Origin: Dendrophyllia cribrosa
Lineage: Eukaryota > Cnidaria > Anthozoa > Scleractinia > Dendrophylliidae
Assembly (NCBI GenBank): GCA_024195265.1
Contig: JAJLRJ010000010.1
Coordinates: forward strand, 10,246,302 to 10,310,301
Reading direction: 5' to 3'
Length of the DNA: 64,000 nt
Each line of letters opens with the position of its first letter. Position 1 is the stretch's first letter. The position numbers were made by a program, and so were the translations under genes. The notes under the pieces were generated by a model that saw only the letters and a list, made by a program, of their open reading frames with translations, ran no database searches and was not told the origin of the DNA. Positions 56,227 to 64,000 of the stretch are shown here, piece by piece.

Positions 56227-57060
56227 CTACAACACTGGCTGGTTAGGTTTAGTAATAGTTCTTTCAATGTTGAAAACCTTCAAAGACCAGAGAGGGTCTG
56301 CAGCGAGTCTGTGACCGCCTGCCAGCTCGCCTGGCTGGCGGACATTCAAGCTAGAGGGGAGCCTTTTTTCGTTCAGCCCAACAGGTCTCGAATATTTTGT
56401 TGAAGGCTTGGAAGAAACATTCTTCTCTATTATGGCTTCTGCGGGCTTTTTACCAATTAGTCGAGTGCATGACTTGTTCAGAGCGGAAATAACGGCAGGC
56501 AGCCGAACTTCCCATGCAGTTGATCTCTGGCTGGACGGCAGTCTCATTACAACACCGTATTGATAACCGAACAGACGTTCAGCTAGAGTTCGATTGAAAC
56601 GCTCTACAATAGCTTGGTCTCTATTAATTTCAACGCACCAGCGGGGAATTCTCACACCATTTTGTTCCATCTCTTTTTAGACGGAGCCCATAAACTCGCG
56701 CCCCGGATCGACCTGAAGTAGTTGTGGCCACCGCAGCGGCCCGCGGGTGTAAATCCTGTGAAAGGCGCCAGCAACTTCTGCAGCTTCTTTTGACGTCATT
56801 GGTTCAACTTTTTTTTATCTGCTAGCCATATCAACCACCGTCAAAGCGGATTTATAAGTCTTTCCCCCGCCCCAGATTGTCGTGGGGAAAAAAAAGAGGT
56901 CGGCGTGGTGAACATTGTTCGGTGACCGTGGGAACATCAAACTAGGGCCTTGGAATGCACCGTGGGTCCTTCAGATAAACCTGCCAAATTGCTTGTTTTC
57001 TGAGCCAAGCCCGAACCTGACTTCTTCAGAAACATTTCCCATCTTAGCCAGTTTTTTTTT
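56227..57060 (-). pseudogene. Maverick/Polinton (adintovirus-like) integrase, broken
   Basis: A DDE/retroviral-type integrase (rve) that would cut and join element ends into the host genome. The frame pieces carry the expected triad: ALTVVDMAS (first Asp) near 56835, LQVDPGREFMG (second Asp) near 56710, and AIVERFNRTLAERL (Glu) near 56620. The C-terminal part includes GKKPAEAI and LPSSLNVRQPGELAGGH, the latter a chromo-like tail region in this family. In-frame stops lie just after the first Asp block, just after the second, and before FDVPT. There is also a T-rich run and no credible start. An old, dead copy. The placement as Maverick type rather than LTR retroelement is from the Glu-block pattern and neighbours. 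Confidence 0.75.
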
Positions 57061-57179
57061 TATGGCTGTAAAGTTTTTCCAATAACCTTTGGGGCTGTAA
57101 TACATTTTTTAAAGTTTTGTTTCGCCCATTAAAAGCTTTATATGATACGCGTGAAAAATTTAGAATGGGGTTAAACGTT

Positions 57180-57620
57180 TATCGTACTTTTCATGTATAC
57201 TTGCTGGTATTTCCATGCAGTGGTCGCTGATGAAATCGTCAATCATATTCAACCTGTTAAGGAATGCCTTTTCATTGAGTGCTTGTACTCTGTCCTAGCA
57301 GAATTAGCTTTAGTCGATTTTTTTTGTCGTATTTTTAGCTCTTGCTACTGCTTTTATGATGAGGCCAATCCCAGTCATAGTAGCGATGATAATAGGGTTC
57401 AGAGAAATGCCCTCCCCCCCCCCTCCCGCGCAATAGCTGATGTTACCAAGGCTTTACCCGCGAAAACGTTGCAAACCAAATTCTTCCTTCGATACCCGCG
57501 GTACAGCTTTTCATAACCATGATGTTTCTTGTGGTAGTAGGCATAAAGATTCTTCAACATTTCAATGGTGCCTTTGAAAAGGGTTGTATCGATGTGGTTG
57601 AACTCGAACATGTTTCGCCT
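57180..57620 (-). pseudogene. Membrane-like protein of the Maverick element, broken
   Basis: The minus frame from about 57616 reads FNHIDTTLFKGTIEMLKNL, AYYHKKHHGYEKLYRG and VFAGKALVTSAIA. It then breaks in a poly-G/C run at 57415-57424 and resumes in another frame with SLNPIIIATMTGIGLIIKAV, a hydrophobic segment. Further stops follow. Two hydrophobic stretches separated by basic residues suggest a membrane-associated accessory protein. I cannot name its function. Confidence 0.4.
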
Positions 57621-57639
57621 TGGGTCGAAAAGACTCGAA

Positions 57640-57840
57640 AAACACTCCGAAAAAAAAAGAAGCGGGTGCGGAGGAGGGTCCAGATTACGATATGGAAGAG
57701 TTCGACAGAATTTAACCGTTTGATGAAGATTTAAGACCAGATGCTGTAACACCACCACCAACACCACCGACACCACACCACCCCTTCTTGATGATGGTGA
57801 TGGTGATTTTCCACCACTGGAAAAAACTCAGGCAGCTTAA
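57640..57840 (+). pseudogene. C-terminal fragment of an acidic, proline-rich protein
   Basis: The plus frame reads EEGPDYDMEEFDRI, a stop, then PFDEDLRPDAVTPPPTPPTP. After a frameshift near 57777 it continues LLDDGDGDFPPLEKTQAA to TAA. Composition and the repaired reading suggest a real but dead gene end, facing the minus-strand membrane-like fragment. The family is unknown. Confidence 0.3.
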
Positions 57841-58526
57841 GGCATGTGTTCAGAAGCTCAATAAGATCCCCGCAAAGAATTTAGAAATCTGTATCATCCA
57901 TTAATAAAATGAACGTCACAGCTCGATGTACCTAGCATGATTTATTCCTGACTAGACTAATCTTTTGAGAGTATTTGTTGGTATCACGTGATATTACTGT
58001 ATAATTGACGTCACAAAACACCTTTTCTTAAATGGGGAAGGTTACACAGGGCAATTTTTAAAATATTTGTTATTAAATTGCTAAATCAAGTGTAAGCAAT
58101 ATTATTCTGCCTTGTATGGTGGTATCTGTAATTTCAATTAGAAGTTTTTAAGCATTTTTCCAAGTCACGTGACCTATTTTCCTTAATTACGTCATTGATA
58201 TTAAGCTTGGACATGCATGCAAGGCTAATTCATCACGAGCACGTACGATGTAAAGTATAAGTACCCAAAAATATTTACTTGAATTTGATTTTATGTTCCC
58301 CATTTTGCCCTGAAGATTTTAACTGTTAAAGATCACTCACAGGTCACGTGACCAGAAATCGAACTTCAAGAATATGTTATATAATTTAGGCTCCAGAGAA
58401 AATGTTGCCTGTCAATTTTCAATGGCATTGAGCACAAGCTTCCTTTTCAAATGGAACTATGCCAAATAAGCCAGTGTCAGTTATGCATTAAGCTGAGAAC
58501 TTCCACACGCAAAGAGTGGGGGGAGC
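57841..58526. other. Noncoding spacer of the Maverick-type element
   Basis: No frame of note. It contains three of the spaced CACGTG palindromes and two CRE-like sites. It lies between oppositely oriented fragments, where a control region would be expected. Confidence 0.4.
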
Positions 58527-58790
58527 AAGTAGTGCCTAAATTCCCCCAAACATGAATCAACTGACTTGCAGACTGTCAACAAGCTCATCTGCTCATCTCA
58601 AAATTTGGAAATGACCCCGACTACAGAGTGAAAAGTAAAACTTCCCAATTTCACGGTTATTCAGTGGAAGACCTCGAAAAAGTAAGAGATGACATCTATG
58701 AATGACGAGCGGGCGCATCTAAGCCAACACAGGAACAATTTCAGGAATGGAGAAAGAGGTTGGTATCTCCCCCTAAAAAAAGAAAATAAC
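58527..58790 (+). pseudogene. Small basic protein fragment with nuclear-localisation-type end
   Basis: The plus frame contains NKLISKFGNDPDYRV and GYSVEDLEKVRDDIYE, a single in-frame TGA at 58702, then EQFQEWRKRLVSPPKKRK and TAA. PPKKRK is a classical basic nuclear-localisation motif. Unrecognised; its place next to structural-type frames fits an element-encoded accessory protein. Confidence 0.4.
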
Positions 58791-59003
58791 CCCGTCAAAT
58801 CCCTCTGGAAAGGGCTGTATTACAGCGAAGAGCTCCGCTTGCCCTTACAGTTCGACGACGACGACGAAGACTTCTCTGAACAAGAGTGGGAAACAGAAGG
58901 TAGCGAGTTTGTGAACACGACCGCTCACAAATTGATCAATCAACTATACGTGAGCCTGGGATCGATACGAAGTGGAAACACGTCAATAAAACTTAATCAA
59001 TGA
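58789..59003 (+). CDS. Small acidic protein, element-encoded, unknown function
   Basis: Open to TGA at 59003. The coding-like part starts after the previous stop: NPVKSLWKGLYYSEELRLPL, a run of five acidic residues, EFSEQ-like FSEQEWETEGSEFV, then HKLINQLYVSLGSIRSGNTS. The ATG-initiated extension back to 58689 is out of frame with the neighbouring gene and is probably not real. No start codon is certain. Confidence 0.35.
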
Positions 59004-59032
59004 ATTTCAAGGAAAAATAAAAAAAAATATTC

Positions 59033-59150
59033 ATGACGGAGCTAAACCTACTGGTTGACTCAAATGTAGCGAAGCTGCAAAGATACAACATCAGTCAGGT
59101 TTTCCATGATTTCACGATTCCCTTTTTATCCCTTTATATCCCTTTATATT
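59033..59150 (+). pseudogene. Short frame MTELNLLVDSNVAKLQRYN...
   Basis: The ATG at 59033 opens about 39 codons and then runs into repetitive TTTATATCCC sequence and a stop. The start looks genuine (A-rich upstream), but the remainder is degraded. Confidence 0.25.
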
Positions 59151-59216
59151 GAAATTCCCTTTATATATAGTGTTATATCAAAAAAATATAAATCCGCCTT
59201 AAACAAGCTAGTTACC

Positions 59217-59378
59217 ATGAGCTACTCTTGGTACAACATCGCAGAAGCTTATGGAAACAACAAACTACGGTGGAGAAAGAAGACAGAAAATTGGGAAACT
59301 TTGACTTTTCCTGATGGAATGTACGATTGTGCTGAAATCAGCCATTTACTATCCATTCAAGATTGCGTTGACAGATAG
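59217..59378 (+). pseudogene. Structural-type protein fragment
   Basis: The ATG at 59217 begins SYSWYNIAEAYGNNKLRW, followed by WETLTFPDGMYDCAEI. It ends at a TAG after a shift around 59345. The W-x-N-I and TFPDGMY blocks look like a conserved virion-type protein of Maverick elements in cnidarians, by memory only. Truncated. Confidence 0.35.
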
Positions 59379-59880
59379 ACAAAAAGAAAAACTACAAAAA
59401 GCCTTCACTACGAAATCACCTGTTACAATGAGAATAAAACCTGAAAATATTTGCCTTGGTGAAGAAGTTCTTTTGACTACCACACAAATCAATCGAATGA
59501 AAAAAGCGGCAAGCGAGCGAAAAGGAGCTGATCTTTTAAGACAGATCGAAAAGACCACCCAACTTGGAGGAAGCCCGTTTTTTGCTGTAATGGGATTGGC
59601 ACGACCTTTAATCAAACCAGCTCTTGGTGCTTTGGCAAGTGCGGGACTCAGTTTCGGTGCTGAAAAAGTACTAAAGAAAATATTTGGGAAGGGTTATGGT
59701 CCGCAAGAAATCAAGCTCTACAAACTTGTCAATGGTATGTCTCCATCACAGAAAAACCTGTGGAAAATATTCTTGTTAAGAAAGGGGCAAGCGTGGTGGT
59801 GGAACTGCACAATATGGCGGGTTTCTTGGCATGATTGCATCCATTGGTGCACCACTCGCCATTGACTTGGTTAAAAAAGC
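59360..59880 (+). pseudogene. Hydrophobic core/capsid-associated-type protein, frameshifted
   Basis: The plus frame has a Lys-rich N-terminal part (TDRQKEKLQKAFTTKSPVT, TTTQINRMKKAASE), then a Gly/Ala-rich hydrophobic part (FFAVMGLARPLIKPALGALA, LKKIFGKG). After a shift near 59790, GFLGMIASIGAPLAIDLVKK follows and a stop. Such an arrangement fits a membrane-active or DNA-packing minor virion protein, but no enzyme motif is present. Frameshifts make it non-functional. Confidence 0.4.
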
Positions 59881-59894
59881 TGTTTGGTAAAGGC

Positions 59895-61990
59895 TTGGCT
59901 CGGACTTGGCTCAGAAAACAAGTAATTTGGCAGGTTTATCTGCCGGACAAAAAAAGGGCGATAAATTATGGTCTCTCCAAAGCCAAACCCGCATTCGAAA
60001 AGGTCGGAAGCGAACTATTTGACAAACTATTAACAGCTGTCCGACCAAATAAATGTTATAAAACAGACAGAGCTGACTTGGATGTAGCGGGTATTGACAT
60101 TAACTCTGCTATCGGCAAACTACCTGCTCCCAAAACAGGTTGGACTTAACCGGGGGACACAATTATAGCTGAGCACTCGCCGAGCCCATACTCATAGAAC
60201 CTATGCCCTCATTTTTCATGGTCATGACTAGCGGAATGTTTCGCGGGCGCGCGTGTGCCCGACCTCCGCCGCCGTCGCGCAGGACTAGCTAGCTCGCGGG
60301 CGTGTATGACGTCGCAAAACATGCGTTATGACGCCACACGCGCGGCTACACAGCCGTCAGCTCGGTAAACACTTTTTAAAGTTTTAAAAAAGTTGGATCA
60401 TAGTTAATAGAACAAACTGGTTATGAAGCTCATCAAATTTCAAAAAGAGTGTACAAAGCTGCTATGTTTTATGTTGAACGAACCGTGACCCTGCACATCG
60501 TTTTGTTTAACGTGTGAGCCCAAATGTTTCTACTGGTTAGTTGCTCATATGCATTTCAATACCTTTTGTGTTTTGTGCAGGGTCAAGGCAAACGAACAAA
60601 AGAAATGGAGAACAAAAACATATAACAAAGGACTGACTGAGTTTCATAACCAGTTTGTTCTATTAACTATGGTTGGATCTTTCGCAGTGTTAGGCGGAGC
60701 AGTAAAGTCGTTATGTCCTGCATTTTTTCGCGGTTTGCTACTCAAGACAGGGATACTAATTAAGGGATACTCAGAAGCCGCTTTAGTGGAAAAAGAAGAG
60801 CTTTCAGGGATAAAATCTTGCTTCGAGGAACTTCATATTATCAATGCAGGAGCAATGCGGGGAGATGCCTTGTTTTTATTACGGATTTCAGAACCGAAGA
60901 AGCGGGGTTTTAACGAATTTCCAAGCAGTCCAGTGACTTAAAGGTAAAATAAATCACATTTTTCGATGGGAATTTATGTTGATATCAATTTTTGATTGAC
61001 TTTTCCTTTGTGTTCTCTTAAGTTCTGGAGACATGTTTATGAAACGTGCTCAAATTAAGTCGTGTTATTATCTTGAATTTCATCAAGGAAAGCTCTGCCT
61101 TGATGCGTTATAAATGGTACGTGCTTTGCTTTTAAACATAAACTAATGGAGATTTGAATAAAATTTTTCGAAAGAAGATTGTGTTGTCCATTTTTATGTG
61201 TTTGTTCATTCATTACATAGATTGAAAACCGATTTTATGTAAACAAAACAAGACTTTGATTTTCTGTCTTCACTCGCGTCGCCTTATATGCAAATATGTT
61301 TGTGTATTTTTGCAATTTTGATTTCCAAATCAATTTCTCGGGCAATTTTTGACAAACAAAAACTGTATTTTATTCGGAAAGTAGTCCTACTAGTTTTTCT
61401 AGACAGAGAAAAGTTGTTTTTGTGAACTTTTGTACGGTCTGAATGTACTGTGCAGACGGTCGGGTAATACTATTTTTTTGAGAATTGCTAAAATTGAAAA
61501 ATAGCCCGGTCGTCAATCTTAATTCTTGTGCTTCCGACCTTTCACCTTAGTTAAGTTTTACCTTAGTTAAGCTTGTTCATAGTGCTACGCTGTTAGGCTC
61601 TGCCTATCTATATATATATTACAGGGCCTTATGACCCTTTTGGCAAACAACTGGAATACAATCCTGAAACAGGAGAAATCTTGGAAATATATCAACAACT
61701 TTTGGTTTCTACAGATTTTGTCGCAACGCAACACGATGTAGATTATGGAACCTGCTCTTATCGTAAAAAAACAACATGCAATATGGCGAGAACGCTGCGG
61801 ATAGAAAAATGGTTAAATCTCTTGATGCCATTCCATGGAAAGAACGACAATGGGGATAGCCCTTGCAAGAAATGCCATCAGCATGAAAGATTCTTGGGGC
61901 CTTTATTATTCTTGTTGAATACAGTGAATTTTCCTCGCATATTCCCACTCGGCGGTAAAACAAGATCAAGAAGTTTTGCAATAAGAAAAG
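59895..61990 (+). pseudogene. Phospholipase-A2-like capsid-type protein, split by element R
   Basis: The N-terminal part (about 59950-60166) contains KPAFEKVGSELFDKLL and DINSAIGKLPAPKTGWT. It is interrupted at 60167 by element R and resumes at 61618 with GPYDPFGKQLEY, then TQHDVDYG in a shifted frame at about 61730. His-Asp in HDxxY with an upstream Gly-rich calcium-loop-like GPYDPF matches the PLA2-like domain of parvoviral VP1 and some Maverick/adintovirus proteins, which act on membranes during entry. Frameshifts at about 61710 and 61790 and the 1.45-kb insertion disable it. I describe the pieces only as they stand. Confidence 0.6.
60167..61617 (+). mobile_element. Element R, copy 2, inserted in the PLA2-like pseudogene
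   Basis: Same head (CCCATACTCATAGAACCTAT, TTTCGCGGGCGCGCGTGTG) and body (ACTGTATTTTATTCGGAAAG, TGTGCAGACGGTCG) as 16379-17268, ending CTATCTATATATATATT. The insertion sits in a TATA/TA-rich target. Relative to copy 1 it holds about 500 bp more (60370-60868), which starts with an inverted-repeat element whose arms are TGGATCATAGTTAATAGAAC (60391 on) and its inverse (to 60683). Confidence 0.75.
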
Positions 61991-62100
61991 TAATAAGAAA
62001 AGTAATAGGCAACTTAAGCTTTCTTTTAGTTGGATCGAAGTCTTTTAGTAAGTTACAAACAACCTTAACATGGTTGAACAACTGCACGGGAAAGAAAATT

Positions 62101-62185
62101 TTCATTCCTATAATTATTCAACCCCCCCCCAAAAAAAAACTATATATATATACATATACATATACATATATATATATACATATAC

Positions 62186-62241
<56 letters not shown>

Positions 62242-62344
62242 TTAACATGAATGAAGACAAGATTTTTTTTTTTTTTGTCTTCATTCATGTTAAGTATATT
62301 TTTATTATGAAGATCAAATCTTTACTCATTGGATGTTCGTGAGA

Positions 62345-62388
<44 letters not shown>

Positions 62389-62396
62389 GTTTTTTT

Positions 62397-62427
<31 letters not shown>

Positions 62428-62446
62428 TTGAATAATTATAGGAATG
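62101..62446. repeat. Double palindrome with (TA)n, poly-C and poly-G
   Basis: The outer arm TTCATTCCTATAATTATTCA-CCCC-AAAA (62101-62140) is mirrored at the right as TTTT-GGGG-TTGAATAATTATAGGAAT (62391-62446). TATATA/TACATA microsatellites lie inside. An inner hairpin CTTAACATGAATGAAGAC / GTCTTCATTCATGTTAAG (62241-62294) has a poly-T loop. All frames across it translate only to Tyr-Ile repeats. Confidence 0.8.
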
Positions 62447-62454
62447 AAAAGAAA

Positions 62455-62609
62455 CACCGTCAATCAGCTCAACTCGATCGTGCACATTTCGGGCAGACTC
62501 CATCGGAAAAAATAACATCAATAAACATTGGTACATTGCAATCTTTACAAATATCAAAGTTGTTTGGTTTTACAGCGATTTTTGGCACTTGATCTAAAAA
62601 ATAACTTTA
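62455..62609 (-). pseudogene. Zinc-ribbon protein fragment
   Basis: The minus frame reads VPKIAVKPNNFDICKDCN, then VIFSDGVCPKCARSS and a stop. CxxC...CxxC spaced by about 17 residues is a zinc ribbon, similar to late-transcription-factor-type proteins of some Maverick elements (inference). It is cut at both ends by the palindrome (62446) and a TIR element (62610). Confidence 0.4.
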
Positions 62610-63289
62610 CAGTCAAAATACTCAGCGCGTTCCGCTTATTATTCGAGAACAACTTTCATTAATCGCGAACGGATTACATTATTGGAATCAAACTTCCAAT
62701 TTTAAATCGAATATTGTCATCACCAAACGGTTGCCTCATTTGAAATTGATTAAATTCTGACTGAGATGAAGTCTTTATGCCGTGTTCACGTGCGAAGTAG
62801 TGTCGGTGGCTTGGCACTGTTTGCATCTGACTATACAGCTGTTTCGAGAAAGGTTGTCGGAAAATAGCGTAAAAGTGCACGCGACAATCCCGAAAGATAT
62901 TGTGGGTAGTCATCGATCAACGCTTTATCCTAAAAACTCCTTTATCCATATGGCCAACCATCTGAGATCGTCGCTGTACGGACGAGGCATTGCGGATTTG
63001 ATGTATTAATTTGACTTATTAACATTCAGTGATCATATCCCAAATTAATTTTCGGGATTATCGCGTGCACTTTTGCCCTTTTTTCCGACAACCTTTCTTG
63101 AAACAGCTGTATACTTCGGGTCGCTCGACACGGTATTCAGTATTCATTCGTTATTTCACACGAAGCTTCCGTTGGATTATTGCAATATTCGATTTAAAAT
63201 TGGAAGTTTGATTTCAATAATGTAATCCGTTCACGATTAATGAAAGTTATTCTCGAATAATAAGCGGAACGCGCTGAGTATTTTGACTG
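62610..63289. mobile_element. TA-flanked TIR element (GTTCCGCTTATTATT family), copy 2
   Basis: Ends CAGTCAAAATACTCAGCGCG and CGCGCTGAGTATTTTGACTG, TA on both sides, with arms of about 110 bp or more (AATCGAATATTG versus CAATATTCGATT). Sibling of 28553-29162. It interrupts the minus-strand Maverick frame. Confidence 0.85.
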
Positions 63290-63958
63290 TAATTTGCACA
63301 GACATGTGTCTTTCAAACACAAATTTTGTATCGGGCCGGTCAATATTTTCACCTCCCAACCGTCTATCTTCTTGCTGATGTAATCATACTCGTGTTTCAC
63401 CTATCTTGTTAAATCAAGGGCTTTTTTGGCGGTCTTGCATCCAAACAATAGTTTTGTTCGTTTCGATATTTCTTAAAACATAAGTATAAGAATAAGAATA
63501 ATTTATTTTATTCCTGTTATGAACAGCCTCCCGAATTTTATCCGTCATTTGCGGAAATATCGAGTTATTTAGGTTAAAAAGAAAATGCTTTTCGATAAGT
63601 TGTCTGACGCGCTCTTCAAATACATTATTGTAGTTAGCGTTTGCTAACCAGTTGCGATTGACAGGCGGGTCCGCAACATAGTTTTCTCCCAATTCATACA
63701 AAGGATCAAATTCTTCAATAGTTTGTTGTTTTCTGTGAGACCGTCTGGGACGTGGTGCTTTTGTGTTTTTTGTTTGTCTTTTTTTTTCTTGGGCCGGGGC
63801 GGTTTTGGGGTTGAGGTTGAAGCGGAGATGTAAGGTTTTTATTGTCCTCTGTTGTAAGAAAATCATCAAAATCCGAATGGAGCTTCACGTTTAAGGGTGT
63901 CAAGGTAAACGATAAAAGCCTGAAAGGCACGCTCTGTAAACGTGGGCACCGCCATCGT
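63290..63958 (-). pseudogene. Maverick-type protein, probably N-terminal region of PolB, broken
   Basis: A start at 63958-63956 (MAVPTFTERAFQAFIVYLD) is followed by frame changes near 63885 and 63790. A Lys/Arg/Pro-rich stretch follows, then EEFDPLYELGENYVADPPVN, EKHFLFNLNNSIFPQM and SYSYTYVLRNIETNK (to 63414). After stops, RRLGGENIDRPDTKF appears near 63350. Basic, structured and encoded at the element edge, it resembles the region before the polymerase domains in cnidarian Maverick PolB genes, from memory. No polymerase catalytic motif is visible, and the rest is lost beyond the TIR element at 63289. Confidence 0.4.
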
Positions 63959-64000
63959 TATATATACATGTATACCGTGTACCAAAGAAAATGATTTCTT

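Larger units (their letters stand above)
56029..58352. promoter_or_regulatory. Five CACGTG palindromes spaced ~180 bp
   Basis: TCACGTGA-type palindromes start (core CACGTG) at 56031, 56209, 57985, 58166 and 58345. Intervals within the two clusters are 178, 181 and 179 bp. Four of the five are GTCACGTGAC. The sequence between them is not alike, so they are not simple copies of a tandem unit. TGACGTCA/TTACGTCA sites at about 58008 and 58187 lie about 22 bp after two of them. They flank the integrase pseudogene and fill the noncoding gap after it. Confidence 0.5.

Noticed and set aside
57519..57734. Plus ORF opposite the membrane-like fragment
   Set aside because: Its first half is the complement of the better-supported minus frame; only the 3' acidic/proline-rich part (57640-57840, another frame) looks coding.
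61681..62250. 189-codon ORF ending in Tyr-Ile-Thr repeats
   Set aside because: Only the first part (PLA2-like block) is meaningful. The C-terminal half translates the (TA)n palindrome, and frameshifts lie between.

Overview
This is eukaryotic DNA, most consistent with an anthozoan cnidarian (stony coral or relative). The basis is AT-rich sequence, GT-AG introns, phase-1 immunoglobulin (Ig) exons, a receptor tail with ITIM-like tyrosines, CR1/Jockey- and L1/Tx1-type LINE remnants, many foldback/TIR elements, and a decayed Maverick/Polinton (adintovirus-like) element. The taxon is inferred; no marker gene is present. No rRNA, genuine tRNA gene or CRISPR was seen.

The main gene is on the minus strand, from 54144 down to about 20013. 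Its exons encode a signal peptide (54063-54144), an atypical N-terminal Ig domain (53558-53953), five near-identical 243-bp Ig exons (44801-48645), six more Ig exons (37656-43755), a SEA domain over three exons carrying a GSVIV autocleavage-type motif (35601-36530), and a transmembrane exon (34356-34414). All 17 exon phases agree and sum to 1,245 codons. A possible cytoplasmic tail exon (20013-20246) continues in frame and carries VVYAQV. This looks like a type I Ig-SEA receptor of the kind used in adhesion or allorecognition.

A second gene of the family contributes only its 3' end on the plus strand (10073-10316 and 11407-11535). It has a tyrosine-rich tail ending TQYAVLV. The two tail regions (about 9.93-10.56 kb and 20.43-19.57 kb) are inverted paralogous copies. 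A neighbouring 2.8-kb block at 12.97-15.78 kb is repeated directly at 21.88-25.58 kb, where a 5'-truncated LINE has inserted.

The left 10 kb is a nest of repeats: foldback elements, a four-part quasi-palindrome, a LINE reverse transcriptase pseudogene, two copies of one family (3.2 and 7.3 kb), and a TA-flanked element whose empty site is visible in the sister copy. The region 26-33 kb holds more foldback elements and two unrecognised minus-strand coding-like pieces.

The right end (about 56-64 kb) is a decayed Maverick/Polinton-type element: a broken integrase, a membrane-like protein, small structural-type open frames, a phospholipase-A2-like protein split by a 1.45-kb insertion, a zinc-ribbon piece and a fragment resembling the N-terminal part of the PolB gene. 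All are broken by stops, frameshifts or later insertions. Five CACGTG palindromes recur there about 180 bp apart.
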